From Lapidilactobacillus mulanensis (GTDB taxonomy: Bacteria > Bacillota > Bacilli > Lactobacillales > Lactobacillaceae): DNA of 64,000 nucleotides. The stretch's first letter is position 1; each line of letters starts with the position of its first letter. The notes under the pieces were generated by a model. It was not told where the DNA came from, did not search any database, and worked only from the letters and a program-made list of their open reading frames with translations. The position numbers and the translations under genes are program-made. The stretch lies in the NCBI RefSeq assembly GCF_003946215.1, contig NZ_RHOW01000007.1, positions 20,091-84,090 on the forward strand. The letters run 5' to 3'. Shown piece by piece: positions 16,533-24,948 of this stretch.

Positions 16533-16579
16533 AAAAAAATCTCCCACTCGGTCGAAATAACCGGTGGGAGATTTTTTGT
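16533..16579. terminator. terminator between usp and the GNAT gene
   Basis: AAAATCTCCCAC..CGGT pairs with ACCG..TGGGAGATTTT, with A/T runs on both sides. It serves both converging genes. Confidence 0.87.
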
Positions 16580-16590
16580 ATGGACAAAAT

Positions 16591-17109
16591 TTAACTCAGT
16601 AATAATTCATAGGCAAATCGCGGCGTGTGATCGGCCATGGCGACTCGACCACAGTAAGTGAAATTATTTTTTTCAGCGAGATAACGCATGCCTGCATTTA
16701 ATTCGTGGGTGTCAAACCGCAGCGACGGATAAGACTGCGTGCGGGCAAACTGGCTGGCAAATTCTAGTGCTGCCTGAGCGACGCCATTTCCAGCGGCATC
16801 ACGGGCAACTGCGATGCGATGAATAGCCAGATAGTTATCCGTTGATTGCAGCCACTTACCATGGATGATCGTGTAATTAGGATCCGGCCCTGGCGACAAG
16901 GTCATGATCAACGCTATTTTTTGATTCAAGACGGCGACCCAGAGCGCCCCTTTTTTGATATCGGCTTGAAAAACGGCTTCAGTTGGATACACGCCTTGCC
17001 ATTGCGGCACGTTTTTTTCACGCAAATAAACACGCGCATCGGCGACAATTGTCATGATCGCGGGTAAATCCAGCTCAGTTGCGAGGCGAAAAGAAATTGG
17101 TTGCATCAT
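16591..17109 (-). CDS. GNAT family N-acetyltransferase
   Basis: The 172-residue single-domain GNAT protein has IHRIAVARDAAGNGVAQAALEFA (the acetyl-CoA loop is RDAAGNGVA), then LRFDTHELNAGMRYLAEKNNF near the C terminus, typical of enzymes with a D-T-x-x-x-N motif. Its ATG overlaps the stop codon of the upstream HAD gene by 4 nt (ATGA, 17106-17109). That indicates translational coupling and a shared operon running from the DUF2785 gene through HAD to this gene. An AAGGTGA-like site lies inside the HAD coding region. Substrate unknown. Confidence 0.84.
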   Translation of the reverse strand: MMQPISFRLATELDLPAIMTIVADARVYLREKNVPQWQGVYPTEAVFQADIKKGALWVAVLNQKIALIMTLSPGPDPNYTIIHGKWLQSTDNYLAIHRIAVARDAAGNGVAQAALEFASQFARTQSYPSLRFDTHELNAGMRYLAEKNNFTYCGRVAMADHTPRFAYELLLS

Positions 17110-17768
17110 CGTGTCACCTTCCTCATGTGAGCTAACTGTGGCAACAGCGCCGTTAAATTCGCAACGTGCGCATCGGCGGCGCTTTGATCCGTTGCGACCC
17201 GTGGATCGGAAACGGCGACGGCAAACGTGAAGATCCCTGCGGCTTGCGCGGCGGCGATCCCCATTTGCGAATCTTCAACGGCAACTGCTTCGGTGGCTGC
17301 CACGTCGAGTTTTGCCAAAGCATTCAAATAAATACTTGGATCCGGTTTGCTTTTAGGAAAATCGGCACCGCTTAAAATAACGGAAAAGTTTCCCGCCAAG
17401 CCGGTCGTGTTTAACATGTCCTCAATTGTCGAGCGCTCGCTGGAACTTGCCAGCGCTAAAGTCAGTCCTTCCGCACGCAACGCGGCAATCGTCGACTTAG
17501 TATCTGCCATCAGCGTCGCATTGAAGTCTTGCGGATGACGCGACTTGTAATAACGATAACCCGCGCGCAGACGATCATATTCCGCTTCACTTTTACCCGG
17601 AAGTAATTGTGGTAAAACAATTTTCATATTGCCACCGACCATATTTTGCAGACGCAAATCGTCGACATCCACACCGATCAGCTGGAAATATTCATTACGT
17701 TGCTGTAAATAATAGGGCTCACTATCGATCAGAGCCCCATCCATATCAAAAATTACTGCTTTGATCAC
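17106..17768 (-). CDS. HAD-IA hydrolase, beta-phosphoglucomutase-like
   Basis: The 220-residue protein has the HAD motifs: DMDGALIDS (motif I, residues 8-16), ASSSERS (motif II), the Lys in FPKSKPDPSIYLNAL (motif III) and VEDSQMGIAAAQAAG (motif IV). A helical cap lies between motifs I and II. It is either a phosphatase of small sugar phosphates or a beta-phosphoglucomutase. No maltose phosphorylase gene is adjacent, so a phosphatase role is preferred. The start is GTG at 17768 with AGGGTGAC upstream. It overlaps the following GNAT gene by 4 nt and starts 21 bp after the DUF2785 gene. Confidence 0.85.
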   Translation of the reverse strand: MIKAVIFDMDGALIDSEPYYLQQRNEYFQLIGVDVDDLRLQNMVGGNMKIVLPQLLPGKSEAEYDRLRAGYRYYKSRHPQDFNATLMADTKSTIAALRAEGLTLALASSSERSTIEDMLNTTGLAGNFSVILSGADFPKSKPDPSIYLNALAKLDVAATEAVAVEDSQMGIAAAQAAGIFTFAVAVSDPRVATDQSAADAHVANLTALLPQLAHMRKVTR

Positions 17769-17789
17769 ACTGTCACCCTATATCTTTGC

Positions 17790-18770
17790 CTAATATTCCG
17801 GCAATTTTTTAATAAAATCGATCAGAATTTGCGGTAAATCTGGCACGACCATTAAATTCAAGAAATAATGGGTGCGGTTATACCACTTCACCCAGAAATC
17901 GGCGCCACTCGTCTGTGGATCCGTCGGCGTACGCAGTGGCCAAATTTTGAAAATACGAACCAAATATTTCGCGTAAAATTGCTCCTTGTCTGCCAACGCC
18001 AAAGTTGAATTGGCGATCCGTTGATCTTCACCGAACGAAAACGACTGACCCGCCTGTTGATAAGCAATCATCACACTCGTTAAGAAAAATAACTTTTGCG
18101 CGCGTGACAACCGACTTTCGGTGGCCTCGGATAAAACATTGCCCACATGCGTGAATGCGTGCGCCCAACCATGATCCGGCACGAAACCGCGGGCATCCTG
18201 CTCCAAAATAATATAAAGCGAGATCTGTTCGATCACATGCCAATATTCATCCTGTGATAAAACACCACCGTACACCTGATCGGCGACCAGAAAAACGGAG
18301 CACAACAAAACCGCCATTGACCGACCAAAGATCGCGTCATTTTCCGGTTCCAGAATGTGATCAAACAAGACCTCATCTTGGCTTAAATATTGTAACGCTG
18401 GCCAAATTTGTTCTTCGTGGAGAACGCCGCGATTCATCAAACTGCTGACCGTGAAAAAAATCCCCCGATCACGCAGCGCCTCACTTAAACTACCCGAGTT
18501 TTTTAACAACAAAAATAAATCTTCGTTGCTGATCTCGGCATCGTCGTCCCCGTTAATGATTTCTGTGGTAATTTTTTTAAGAACGGCCTGCAAATTCTCG
18601 ATGGTTCCTTCCGTTCGCGGCACGACTTTTGTCCGCCGCGTCGCATACTTAACGCTCAGTTTCAAGTCAGTCAAATCATCGGGCAGACTGTCGAAATTTT
18701 CTCCCCGCTCAAACGACTGATATAATTGCTGCATTTGCTGGCGCACATCATTAATTTTCGAAACCACCAA
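17790..18770 (-). CDS. DUF2785 domain protein
   Basis: The 326-residue soluble, helix-rich protein belongs to the DUF2785 family. The key segment is LEQDARGFVPDHGWAHAFTH in the middle of the protein, with conserved R-G-x-V..GWAHAxxH. Nothing is known of its activity. The start is TTG at 18770 with AGGTTAT upstream (GTG at 18767 is an alternative). It is the first gene of a likely three-gene operon with a HAD phosphatase and a GNAT enzyme. Confidence 0.78.
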   Translation of the reverse strand: MVVSKINDVRQQMQQLYQSFERGENFDSLPDDLTDLKLSVKYATRRTKVVPRTEGTIENLQAVLKKITTEIINGDDDAEISNEDLFLLLKNSGSLSEALRDRGIFFTVSSLMNRGVLHEEQIWPALQYLSQDEVLFDHILEPENDAIFGRSMAVLLCSVFLVADQVYGGVLSQDEYWHVIEQISLYIILEQDARGFVPDHGWAHAFTHVGNVLSEATESRLSRAQKLFFLTSVMIAYQQAGQSFSFGEDQRIANSTLALADKEQFYAKYLVRIFKIWPLRTPTDPQTSGADFWVKWYNRTHYFLNLMVVPDLPQILIDFIKKLPEY

Positions 18771-18842
18771 ATCGATAACCTACTTTTTCTTAATTGTGTT
18801 CAACTGAATGGGCCGAATAGCCAAGCCCGCGCGATTCACAAC

Positions 18843-19310
18843 TCATACTAGCTGCTGCTGATGTAATTGCATGAAGTCTAAAAATTGCTGACAAAATGCA
18901 TCCAAACGCGCTAAATCGGCGCGGTCCGCATCCAAATCGATCTTCAAGATCGCCGTGGCGCGCAACGCACCCAGATGATTCAATTGTTGATCTAAATAAT
19001 CTAGCGCGCGACCGAAATGTTCATGCTTGATCGAACTCGAACCGGTCAGCGCATAACATTTCCCAGTCAGATCGATGGTTTGCAGATCATCGAAGAAATC
19101 TAACGACTCATCTGGCAACTGCCCATCATGATAAGTATAGCTGACAAAAACGAAGCCGTCATAATCGGCTAACTTTTGCGAATCGAACTGCGAAACTTCA
19201 TTGATTTCTGTTGGTTGATCGAGTTTTGCAAATTTTTCCTGCAAATACTCGGCAACTCGTTGATTGCGCCCAGACATGCTGGCGTAAATGATCCCCACTT
19301 TTTTATTCAT
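18843..19310 (-). CDS. flavodoxin
   Basis: The 155-residue protein has the flavodoxin fold: an FMN phosphate-binding loop near residues 10-15 (YASMSGRNQRVAEYL), FVFVSYTYHDGQLPDE for the 50s loop and CYALTGSSS for the 90s loop. The phosphate loop is ASMSGRN rather than the classic T-x-T-G-N-T, still consistent with FMN binding. It would serve as a one-electron carrier in the cytoplasm, and the partner is unknown. It is transcribed alone or with the downstream DUF2785 operon, as the gap is only about 70 bp and no terminator is obvious. Confidence 0.82.
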   Translation of the reverse strand: MNKKVGIIYASMSGRNQRVAEYLQEKFAKLDQPTEINEVSQFDSQKLADYDGFVFVSYTYHDGQLPDESLDFFDDLQTIDLTGKCYALTGSSSIKHEHFGRALDYLDQQLNHLGALRATAILKIDLDADRADLARLDAFCQQFLDFMQLHQQQLV

Positions 19311-19399
19311 CGCGAAACCTCCATCACTTTTTTCCTACTCTAATTCTAACATAACCATTGAAAATTGTGATAATTCTGGGCAACTGCTAAAAACATTAT

Positions 19400-19465
19400 C
19401 TACCTGCGGTCGAAAGTGCTGGGGCAGGTAGTACGTTGGCTTGTGGGACCGCTCTCCACTTTTGT
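19400..19465 (+). repeat. solo left-end fragment of the bipartite element
   Basis: CTACCTGCGG plus the class-A arm and the following GTGGGACCGCTCTCC strand. It breaks off after about 65 nt, 20 bp before a complete copy begins. Confidence 0.8.
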
Positions 19466-19484
19466 AAAAAAGTCTAGGATCAGT

Positions 19485-20225
19485 CTACCTTCGGTCGAAA
19501 GCGCTTGGGTAGGCAGGTCTGTGGCGTGGGACCGCTCCAAGCCTTTCGAAATTCGCGAAAGTCTTGAAGCTTCGATTTGAGCTTTTGCACAGACCGCAAA
19601 ATCTCGAATCGATCCACCATGTAAGGCGGGCAAAAACGGCCCACCTTACATGGTTGTCACTGCCACGACTGCCTGCCCAAGCACTTTCGACCTAAACTTA
19701 TTTGATTTAGCGTAGGATTTGAATAGTTGGGTTCCTGAAAGTTTGATTATCAAGGTAGCCTTTACTCTGAATAGTTCAATAAAAAATGTGATGAATTTCA
19801 AATCTGCGCAAAATAACACACGACAAATTTTAAAACAGGTGCAGATTAGGCTGAAAAAGCCGACTTCATATTGTTTCAGACGAAAGATTGCGCCTATTTT
19901 TAAATTTGTCGTGTACCTAGATTACCAATTTTTGTTTTCCGTGTTTAAAAAAATATTGTTTGGAATAGAAATACAAATTAAATCTTCAACGTTGAACATA
20001 TCGAGCTCTTCGGAATAGACTAGGCAAAATTTGTGGTGGGAACTGGGACTGCAGTGGCAATTTTGTTAATGAGCGGTTTTGGCGAATTTACAAAATGGGG
20101 AAATGTGAGATCCTGCGGTTTTCAGGAGCTCAGATTTCAGGCGGAAGAATTTTCCGTACTTTGGAAAATCCTGCAGCCGTCCCCACAGCAGTTTCCCAGT
20201 TCCCACCACAAATTTCGCCGGAACC
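19485..20225 (+). repeat. bipartite palindromic element, copy 4 (full length, 741 bp)
   Basis: The left class-A hairpin runs from about 19492 to 19692. A long spacer follows, containing its own palindrome of about 105 nt (ACACGACAAATTTTAAAA, about 19818, paired with AAATTTGTCGTGT ending about 19915). The right class-B hairpin runs from about 20030 to 20219, ending GCCGGAACC. It is nearly identical to 62300-63040, which has the same 741-bp length. It accounts for the 19311-20388 gap together with the flanking fragments. Confidence 0.9.
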
Positions 20226-20289
20226 ACAAAAAATCCACCCAATCGAAGATTGAATCTTGTTAACCTCTTGACAAAATACTTCAACCACG

Positions 20290-20334
20290 CCACAGCAGTT
20301 TCCCAGTTCCCACCACAAATTTCGCCGGAACCAA
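20290..20334 (+). repeat. solo right-end fragment of the bipartite element
   Basis: A second copy of the last 45 nt of the element (from CCACAGCAGTTTCCCAG to GGAACC) lies 60 bp beyond the complete copy. Confidence 0.8.
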
Positions 20335-20336
20335 AT

Positions 20337-20373
20337 AAAAAGTCAGCGCCCAACCAGGGTCGCTAACTTTCAA
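20337..20373 (-). terminator. terminator of the sulfonate-type ABC/ligase operon
   Basis: On the minus strand AAAGTTAGCG..CCC pairs with GGGCGCTGACTTT and is followed by a U-rich tail. Confidence 0.7.
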
Positions 20374-20388
20374 ACTCACATAAAAGCT

Positions 20389-21363
20389 CTATTTATCGCC
20401 AACGTCTGCCACGGCAGATTTGACGTCAACTTTTTTCTTGATCAGACCTTCTTCATAGAACAGATCCGCAACATTCTGCTCCTCTTTGATCGTCGTGCTG
20501 TTCATGGCGGTCATCGCGTACGTGCGCCGCTCAACCATCCGCGTCACCACTTTCGTCGACAAGTTCAATGACTTGCTCAACATCTTGATCAGCTTGGCAT
20601 GATATTGATTGGCCCATTCCATGTCATCTTGCAGATACTCGATCAACAACGACGACACTTCTTTATTGTTGCTGGCAAAAGTGCTCGTTGACAAAACATA
20701 GTCTCGGTTGTTCGAGATGCCGTTATTGCCGGTCACCAATAATGTGGCGTCTTGGGTCAACTCTGCAGTTGAGGTCATGGGATCCCAAGTCGCCCACGCA
20801 TCCACTTTGCCTTTATTAAAAGCAACGCTGGCGGCGGAATTATCTAGATTGACCCAGGTAATATCGCTAGACTTCATGCCGGCCTTCTTTAAAGCACTCA
20901 ACAATAAATAATTAGAGCTCGTGCCTTTGGTATAAGCCACGCGCTTCCCTTTCAAATCTTTGATCGATTTGATTGAGGAAGTTTTTTTGACTAACACGCC
21001 GGAACCGTTGGATTTCGTTGAACCGGCCGCAACATATACGAAGTCTGCGCCGGCTGCTAAATTAACGATCCCTGGCGTATCGCCGAGTCGAGCGTAATCG
21101 ATGCTGCCAGATTTAAGCGCCTGTAATTCGGCGGCGCCATCTTGAAATTGTTTCCAAACGATCTTATATCCTTTGGCCTTCATTTTTTTAGCGAAGACAC
21201 CACGTTGGCGCGCAATGTCGAATGGATCTGCTTTTTGATAGCCTAATGTGATCGTGGTCAGCGTTGTGGACTCGCCGTTGACTTGTTGATAGCCATAATA
21301 GGCGACGGAGATCCAGACGATCAACAACGCCAGTAGACTAAATTTACGCCAGCGTTGTTTCAT
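20389..21363 (-). CDS. ABC transporter substrate-binding protein, SsuA/TauA-like
   Basis: The 324-residue protein is of the NitT/TauT (PF09084/NMT1-like) solute-binding class that delivers sulfonates, taurine, nitrate or thiamine precursors. Segments include ITLGYQKADPFDIARQRGVF, LKSGSIDYARLGDTPGIVNL and DLKGKRVAYTKGTSSNYLLL. DAWATWDPM follows further on. The N terminus has one hydrophobic helix (about 8-25) but no lipobox cysteine, so it is probably anchored by an uncleaved helix, which is unusual for a Gram-positive binding protein. Its ATG overlaps the ligase stop by 4 nt, and it is the last gene of the operon. The ligand cannot be told from sequence. Confidence 0.82.
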   Translation of the reverse strand: MKQRWRKFSLLALLIVWISVAYYGYQQVNGESTTLTTITLGYQKADPFDIARQRGVFAKKMKAKGYKIVWKQFQDGAAELQALKSGSIDYARLGDTPGIVNLAAGADFVYVAAGSTKSNGSGVLVKKTSSIKSIKDLKGKRVAYTKGTSSNYLLLSALKKAGMKSSDITWVNLDNSAASVAFNKGKVDAWATWDPMTSTAELTQDATLLVTGNNGISNNRDYVLSTSTFASNNKEVSSLLIEYLQDDMEWANQYHAKLIKMLSKSLNLSTKVVTRMVERRTYAMTAMNSTTIKEEQNVADLFYEEGLIKKKVDVKSAVADVGDK

Positions 21364-22904
21364 CGCGCCTCACCTGCCAGTTGTTGAACTAATTCTTCGT
21401 GTAATTTCGGACGCACCACTTTCCCAGTCGCATTGAGTGGAAATTCAGAGACGAAATAAATTTGTGTAGGTTGTTGGAACTTGGCGAGTTTTTCCGCCGC
21501 GTAATCAAAAATAGCTTGCTTTTCGGCTTCCAAATCATGGGTCTGTGCTTTTTTAGGGATCACCACCGCAGTCACGGCTTCACCATAAATCTCATCGGGC
21601 AAACCGATCACCGCTACCTGACCGATAAAATCGAGCTGGTTCAAAACATTTTCGACGGCGGCCGGCGCAACTTTTTCACCGCCACGGCTGATCATTTCCT
21701 TGATGCGGCCCTTGACGAATAAATAACCATCTTCATCGAAGTAACCTAGGTCGCCGGTCAGGAACCAACCGTCACGGAAGGAATCTTGATGTGAATCTAA
21801 ATAATCATTGATCACGTGGTCACCGCGCACGGCAATTTCGCCGATACGATTCGGTGCTTTGGTGATTTCACCGTTAATCAAAAAGCCCACTTCGGTTTTA
21901 TAGGGTTTTCCGGCCGAGCCAATTTTAGGCGCGTCAAAGGGATTGATCGTGCATTGGCTAGCTGTTTCTGTCATACCATAGCCTTCCAAAATTTGGGTGT
22001 GATAACGGCGTTCAAACGCGCGGAACTTATCTTCTGGCAAGGCGAAGGATGAACTGCGAACGAAACGTAACTTCAAGTATTTTTGGTACTTCTGATATTG
22101 TTCGTTAGCCGTTTGATTCAGTAACAAAATCGTGATGATCGTGGGCACAACGGACGACCAAGTGACTTGATTTTCAGCGACTTGTTGCCAGAAACGGCTC
22201 GCGCTAAACTTCGGTGCGACCACAATTTTTCCGCCGGCCAAGCGCATTGATAAGACCGACATGGCCTGCGCGTTGATATGAAACATGGGCATGGTGATCA
22301 AGGTCGTGTCTGCGGCGGTCATCTGTTGGCTTTCCCGGTCGTAAGTTGCGGCGTTAAATAATAACCGGTGGGTCAGACCGACGCGTTTAGGTTTGCCGGT
22401 CGTTCCAGACGTGTTCAAGATCAAGGCGAGGTCATCTTCGGAAATTTCTGCCGCAGGTGCTACTGCACGCAAAACCGTCTGATCAGGATCGACTAATAAT
22501 TTCAAACCGGCGACAGAAATCAGCTTCAAGTTGATTTCATTGAGTGTGATTGCCGCTAAAATTTCTGTTTCCAAATTGGGATCGATCAACATGGCCACGT
22601 AATTCTGTTCCTGCCATTCAGTCAATAATTGGGCGGCAGGTGTCGACGCCGAAACGGGATGTACCACCACACCCTGCGTCCAAAACGCCTGCATTAATTC
22701 GGGATAGGCAATCGAATTGTCTAAACAAACCAAGACTTGATCTAAATGGCCGATTTTCGCATTGGTCAATGCCGACATGATCCGCATCACATCGGTGCGA
22801 AATTCGCCTTTCGTGATCCAATTGGGTTCGTCGACAGATTTGATCAGTGGTCGTTGAGGATCGGTCAGTAGTTGTTGCGTTAAAGCATCGGTTAATTTCG
22901 TCAT
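21360..22904 (-). CDS. class I adenylate-forming enzyme, acyl-CoA synthetase/ligase-like
   Basis: The 514-residue protein has all ANL core motifs: A3 LNTSGTTGKPKRVGLTHR (about 170), A5 GYGMTETASQ (about 320), A7 TGDLGYFDEDGYLFVKGR (about 400), A8 SRGGEKVAP, and the catalytic Lys of A10 in NATGKVVRP near the C terminus. It should activate a carboxylic acid as the acyl-AMP and load CoA or a carrier. It is nearest in look to oxalate/short-chain acyl-CoA ligases. It lies between a membrane acyltransferase and an ABC binding protein in one operon. No acyl-carrier protein is present. The actual acid is unknown. Confidence 0.85.
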   Translation of the reverse strand: MTKLTDALTQQLLTDPQRPLIKSVDEPNWITKGEFRTDVMRIMSALTNAKIGHLDQVLVCLDNSIAYPELMQAFWTQGVVVHPVSASTPAAQLLTEWQEQNYVAMLIDPNLETEILAAITLNEINLKLISVAGLKLLVDPDQTVLRAVAPAAEISEDDLALILNTSGTTGKPKRVGLTHRLLFNAATYDRESQQMTAADTTLITMPMFHINAQAMSVLSMRLAGGKIVVAPKFSASRFWQQVAENQVTWSSVVPTIITILLLNQTANEQYQKYQKYLKLRFVRSSSFALPEDKFRAFERRYHTQILEGYGMTETASQCTINPFDAPKIGSAGKPYKTEVGFLINGEITKAPNRIGEIAVRGDHVINDYLDSHQDSFRDGWFLTGDLGYFDEDGYLFVKGRIKEMISRGGEKVAPAAVENVLNQLDFIGQVAVIGLPDEIYGEAVTAVVIPKKAQTHDLEAEKQAIFDYAAEKLAKFQQPTQIYFVSEFPLNATGKVVRPKLHEELVQQLAGEAR

Positions 22905-22950
22905 ATGATCACTCCTATTTTTCTTGAAAACTTCGACTTAAAAATTAAAC

Positions 22951-24210
22951 TTAACTATTTTTGGTCACGGTTTCTATTTGCTCGGTCACGGCGCGAACCC
23001 GTTCGGTGATCGCGTTTGTCTGTTTTGCGCGGCGTTGTGGGCGTCCGATCAGAATTCCGAAGGGCCAAACTTTATAGCATGCCCACGAAATCAAAAACGA
23101 GCCGCCTAACACAAATGCGTAGCCGAGTGGAAATAGCATCAACATCAGCCACGACGGGATCTGATCGATGTAGCCGAGAATGCCGTACAACAACGTGATC
23201 GGAATCGTTTGCGATAAATAAATTCCGAAAGAAATTTTTGAACCCAGTTTAATAAAATGGTCGATAGCTGGATCCAGTCTCGTTTCGCGGATCTCCGCAT
23301 ATTTCAACCCGACCAGAAAAACCACACCGATCATCATGATCGCGTAAATCATGATGTAAGGTTGATGCACGATTTCCGTCCGCGCGAAACTTAATTTCAA
23401 CACGTTTTGATTAAAGAAATATAAGCCGACAGTTCCGGCTGCGAGAATAGTTGCCAGGCTGTAGATGATTTTAGCGTGGGCTTTCAAAAACGTGACGGCT
23501 TGTTGATAGTGGATCGCGGTGTACGCCCCTAAGAAGAAGTAGGCTTGGTAAACAATGATGTTCATGCCATAGGCTCTGAACCAATAAGGCCAGCCACTGC
23601 GATCGACGCCAGGCAACCAATATTTAATGCCAAACATCAAGCCCAGTTGTACGAGCAAACTGATGGTCAGAATCAGACCATGATGCTGCGAAAATGACTT
23701 GAACAGTTTGACCAGTGCTGGAAAAATCAAATACAGTTGGAAAATCACAAAGACATAGTACAAATAAAAACTGCTGCCATGGATAATATTGCTATAAAGG
23801 GTCGTCCAATATTGGTGACCCTCAAACAAGGTGCCTGAAATCACATCGGTGAGAAATAAGAGGAGCACATTCCAGGCAAGATAAGGAATCCCCACGCTGG
23901 TGTAACGTTTCTTCCAGAAGACCCACCAATTCTGGTGCTCGCGGTTATAATAATTCAAAAATAACACTAAGCCAGTCATGAACATGAAGCCCATTCTGGT
24001 GAAGTGCAACATTAAGTGACTTGCGTGTAAAAATAATTTACTCCAGGAATCATCCGCCATATGTTGGGCAAATGCAGAAGTCGTGTGATTCATCAAGACG
24101 CCGAAAATAAAAATATTGCGCATCAAATCGACTTCGTGTAAGTAGGGTCGTTTCTTCTTAGCGGGCTTAATTGTCCCGTCTGTGGGTTGTGCGGTAGTTG
24201 TCGTGGTCAT
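22951..24210 (-). CDS. acyltransferase 3 family membrane protein
   Basis: The 419-residue polytopic protein matches PF01757 (NodX/OafA type). It has about ten membrane helices, an N-terminal HEVDLMRNIFIFGVLMNHTT segment in which the family's catalytic His is usually in a position like the NH here, and FMFMTGLVLFLNYYNRE after it. The cytoplasmic C terminus is Thr/Arg-rich. Such enzymes move acyl groups from the inside to outer sugars or wall polymers. It starts 3 bp after the ABC ATPase and is followed, after 46 bp, by the adenylate-forming enzyme, which could supply the activated acyl group. That link is inference. Confidence 0.82.
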   Translation of the reverse strand: MTTTTTAQPTDGTIKPAKKKRPYLHEVDLMRNIFIFGVLMNHTTSAFAQHMADDSWSKLFLHASHLMLHFTRMGFMFMTGLVLFLNYYNREHQNWWVFWKKRYTSVGIPYLAWNVLLLFLTDVISGTLFEGHQYWTTLYSNIIHGSSFYLYYVFVIFQLYLIFPALVKLFKSFSQHHGLILTISLLVQLGLMFGIKYWLPGVDRSGWPYWFRAYGMNIIVYQAYFFLGAYTAIHYQQAVTFLKAHAKIIYSLATILAAGTVGLYFFNQNVLKLSFARTEIVHQPYIMIYAIMMIGVVFLVGLKYAEIRETRLDPAIDHFIKLGSKISFGIYLSQTIPITLLYGILGYIDQIPSWLMLMLFPLGYAFVLGGSFLISWACYKVWPFGILIGRPQRRAKQTNAITERVRAVTEQIETVTKNS

Positions 24211-24213
24211 GGC

Positions 24214-24948
24214 CTACCCTTCTTCGTCAATAATATCGTGTAACACTTTTTCAGCAACGACACCGACTGCGGCCGGATCGTGCCGATCAAATCCTGATTC
24301 TTCGTATAAATTCGTGCCGTTCTTGATGACGACGATCCTGTCGGCCATCCGCGCCGCTTCTTCAACGTCATGGGTGACCAAAATTGTGGTGAGCTGTTGT
24401 TTGTGACACACGTCTAGAATTAACTCCTGCATTTTGCGCCTTGTCAGCGCGTCTAAGGCACCCAAAGGTTCATCGAGTAACAGTGGCTGGGGCTCGGCCA
24501 TTAACGCTCTAGCAAGCGCAACCCGCTGTTTCTGGCCACCGGATAATTGTTCCGGATATTCGTTGGCGAAATCCGCCAAGCCGACCAGACGCAACATTTC
24601 TTTTGCGCGGGCACGCATTTGTGGTTCACGTCGATGAAAGGTCACATTTTCGAATACGCTCAGCCATGGTAACAGCCGATCGTTTTGAAACATTACCCGG
24701 ATCACCGGGGCCACGTTGCCAAAATCGATCGCGCCTTCGGTGTTGGCTTCGAGCCCGGCGATCAATCGCAGCAAGGTACTTTTACCGCCACCACTCATGC
24801 CGACCAACGCGACGAATTCGCCTTGGTGGATCTGCAGGTTAACATCTTGCAAGGCCACTTTACGGCCGTAATTTTTTCCTAAGTGCGTCGCGGTCAACAT
24901 GACTTTTTGCGGTGTTTCTGTTTTTGTCGATAAATTAATCACGGACAT
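24214..24948 (-). CDS. ABC transporter ATP-binding protein, SsuB/TauB-like
   Basis: The 244-residue ATPase has Walker A GMSGGGKST (about 49-57), the Q-loop in MFQNDRLLPWLSVFEN, signature LSGGQKQRVALARAL, Walker B PLLLDEPLGALD, and the H-loop LVTHDVEEAARMADR. The DRLLPW segment and size are typical of the nitrate/sulfonate/taurine (NitT/TauT) importer ATPases. The start ATG lies 14 bp inside the end of the permease gene, so the two are coupled. It is followed 3 bp later by the acyltransferase. Confidence 0.9.
   Translation of the reverse strand: MSVINLSTKTETPQKVMLTATHLGKNYGRKVALQDVNLQIHQGEFVALVGMSGGGKSTLLRLIAGLEANTEGAIDFGNVAPVIRVMFQNDRLLPWLSVFENVTFHRREPQMRARAKEMLRLVGLADFANEYPEQLSGGQKQRVALARALMAEPQPLLLDEPLGALDALTRRKMQELILDVCHKQQLTTILVTHDVEEAARMADRIVVIKNGTNLYEESGFDRHDPAAVGVVAEKVLHDIIDEEG

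Noticed and set aside
19400..20334. An insertion sequence with a lost transposase
   Set aside because: No transposase fragment is visible in any copy, including the 741-bp forms, so a classical IS origin cannot be supported from this window.
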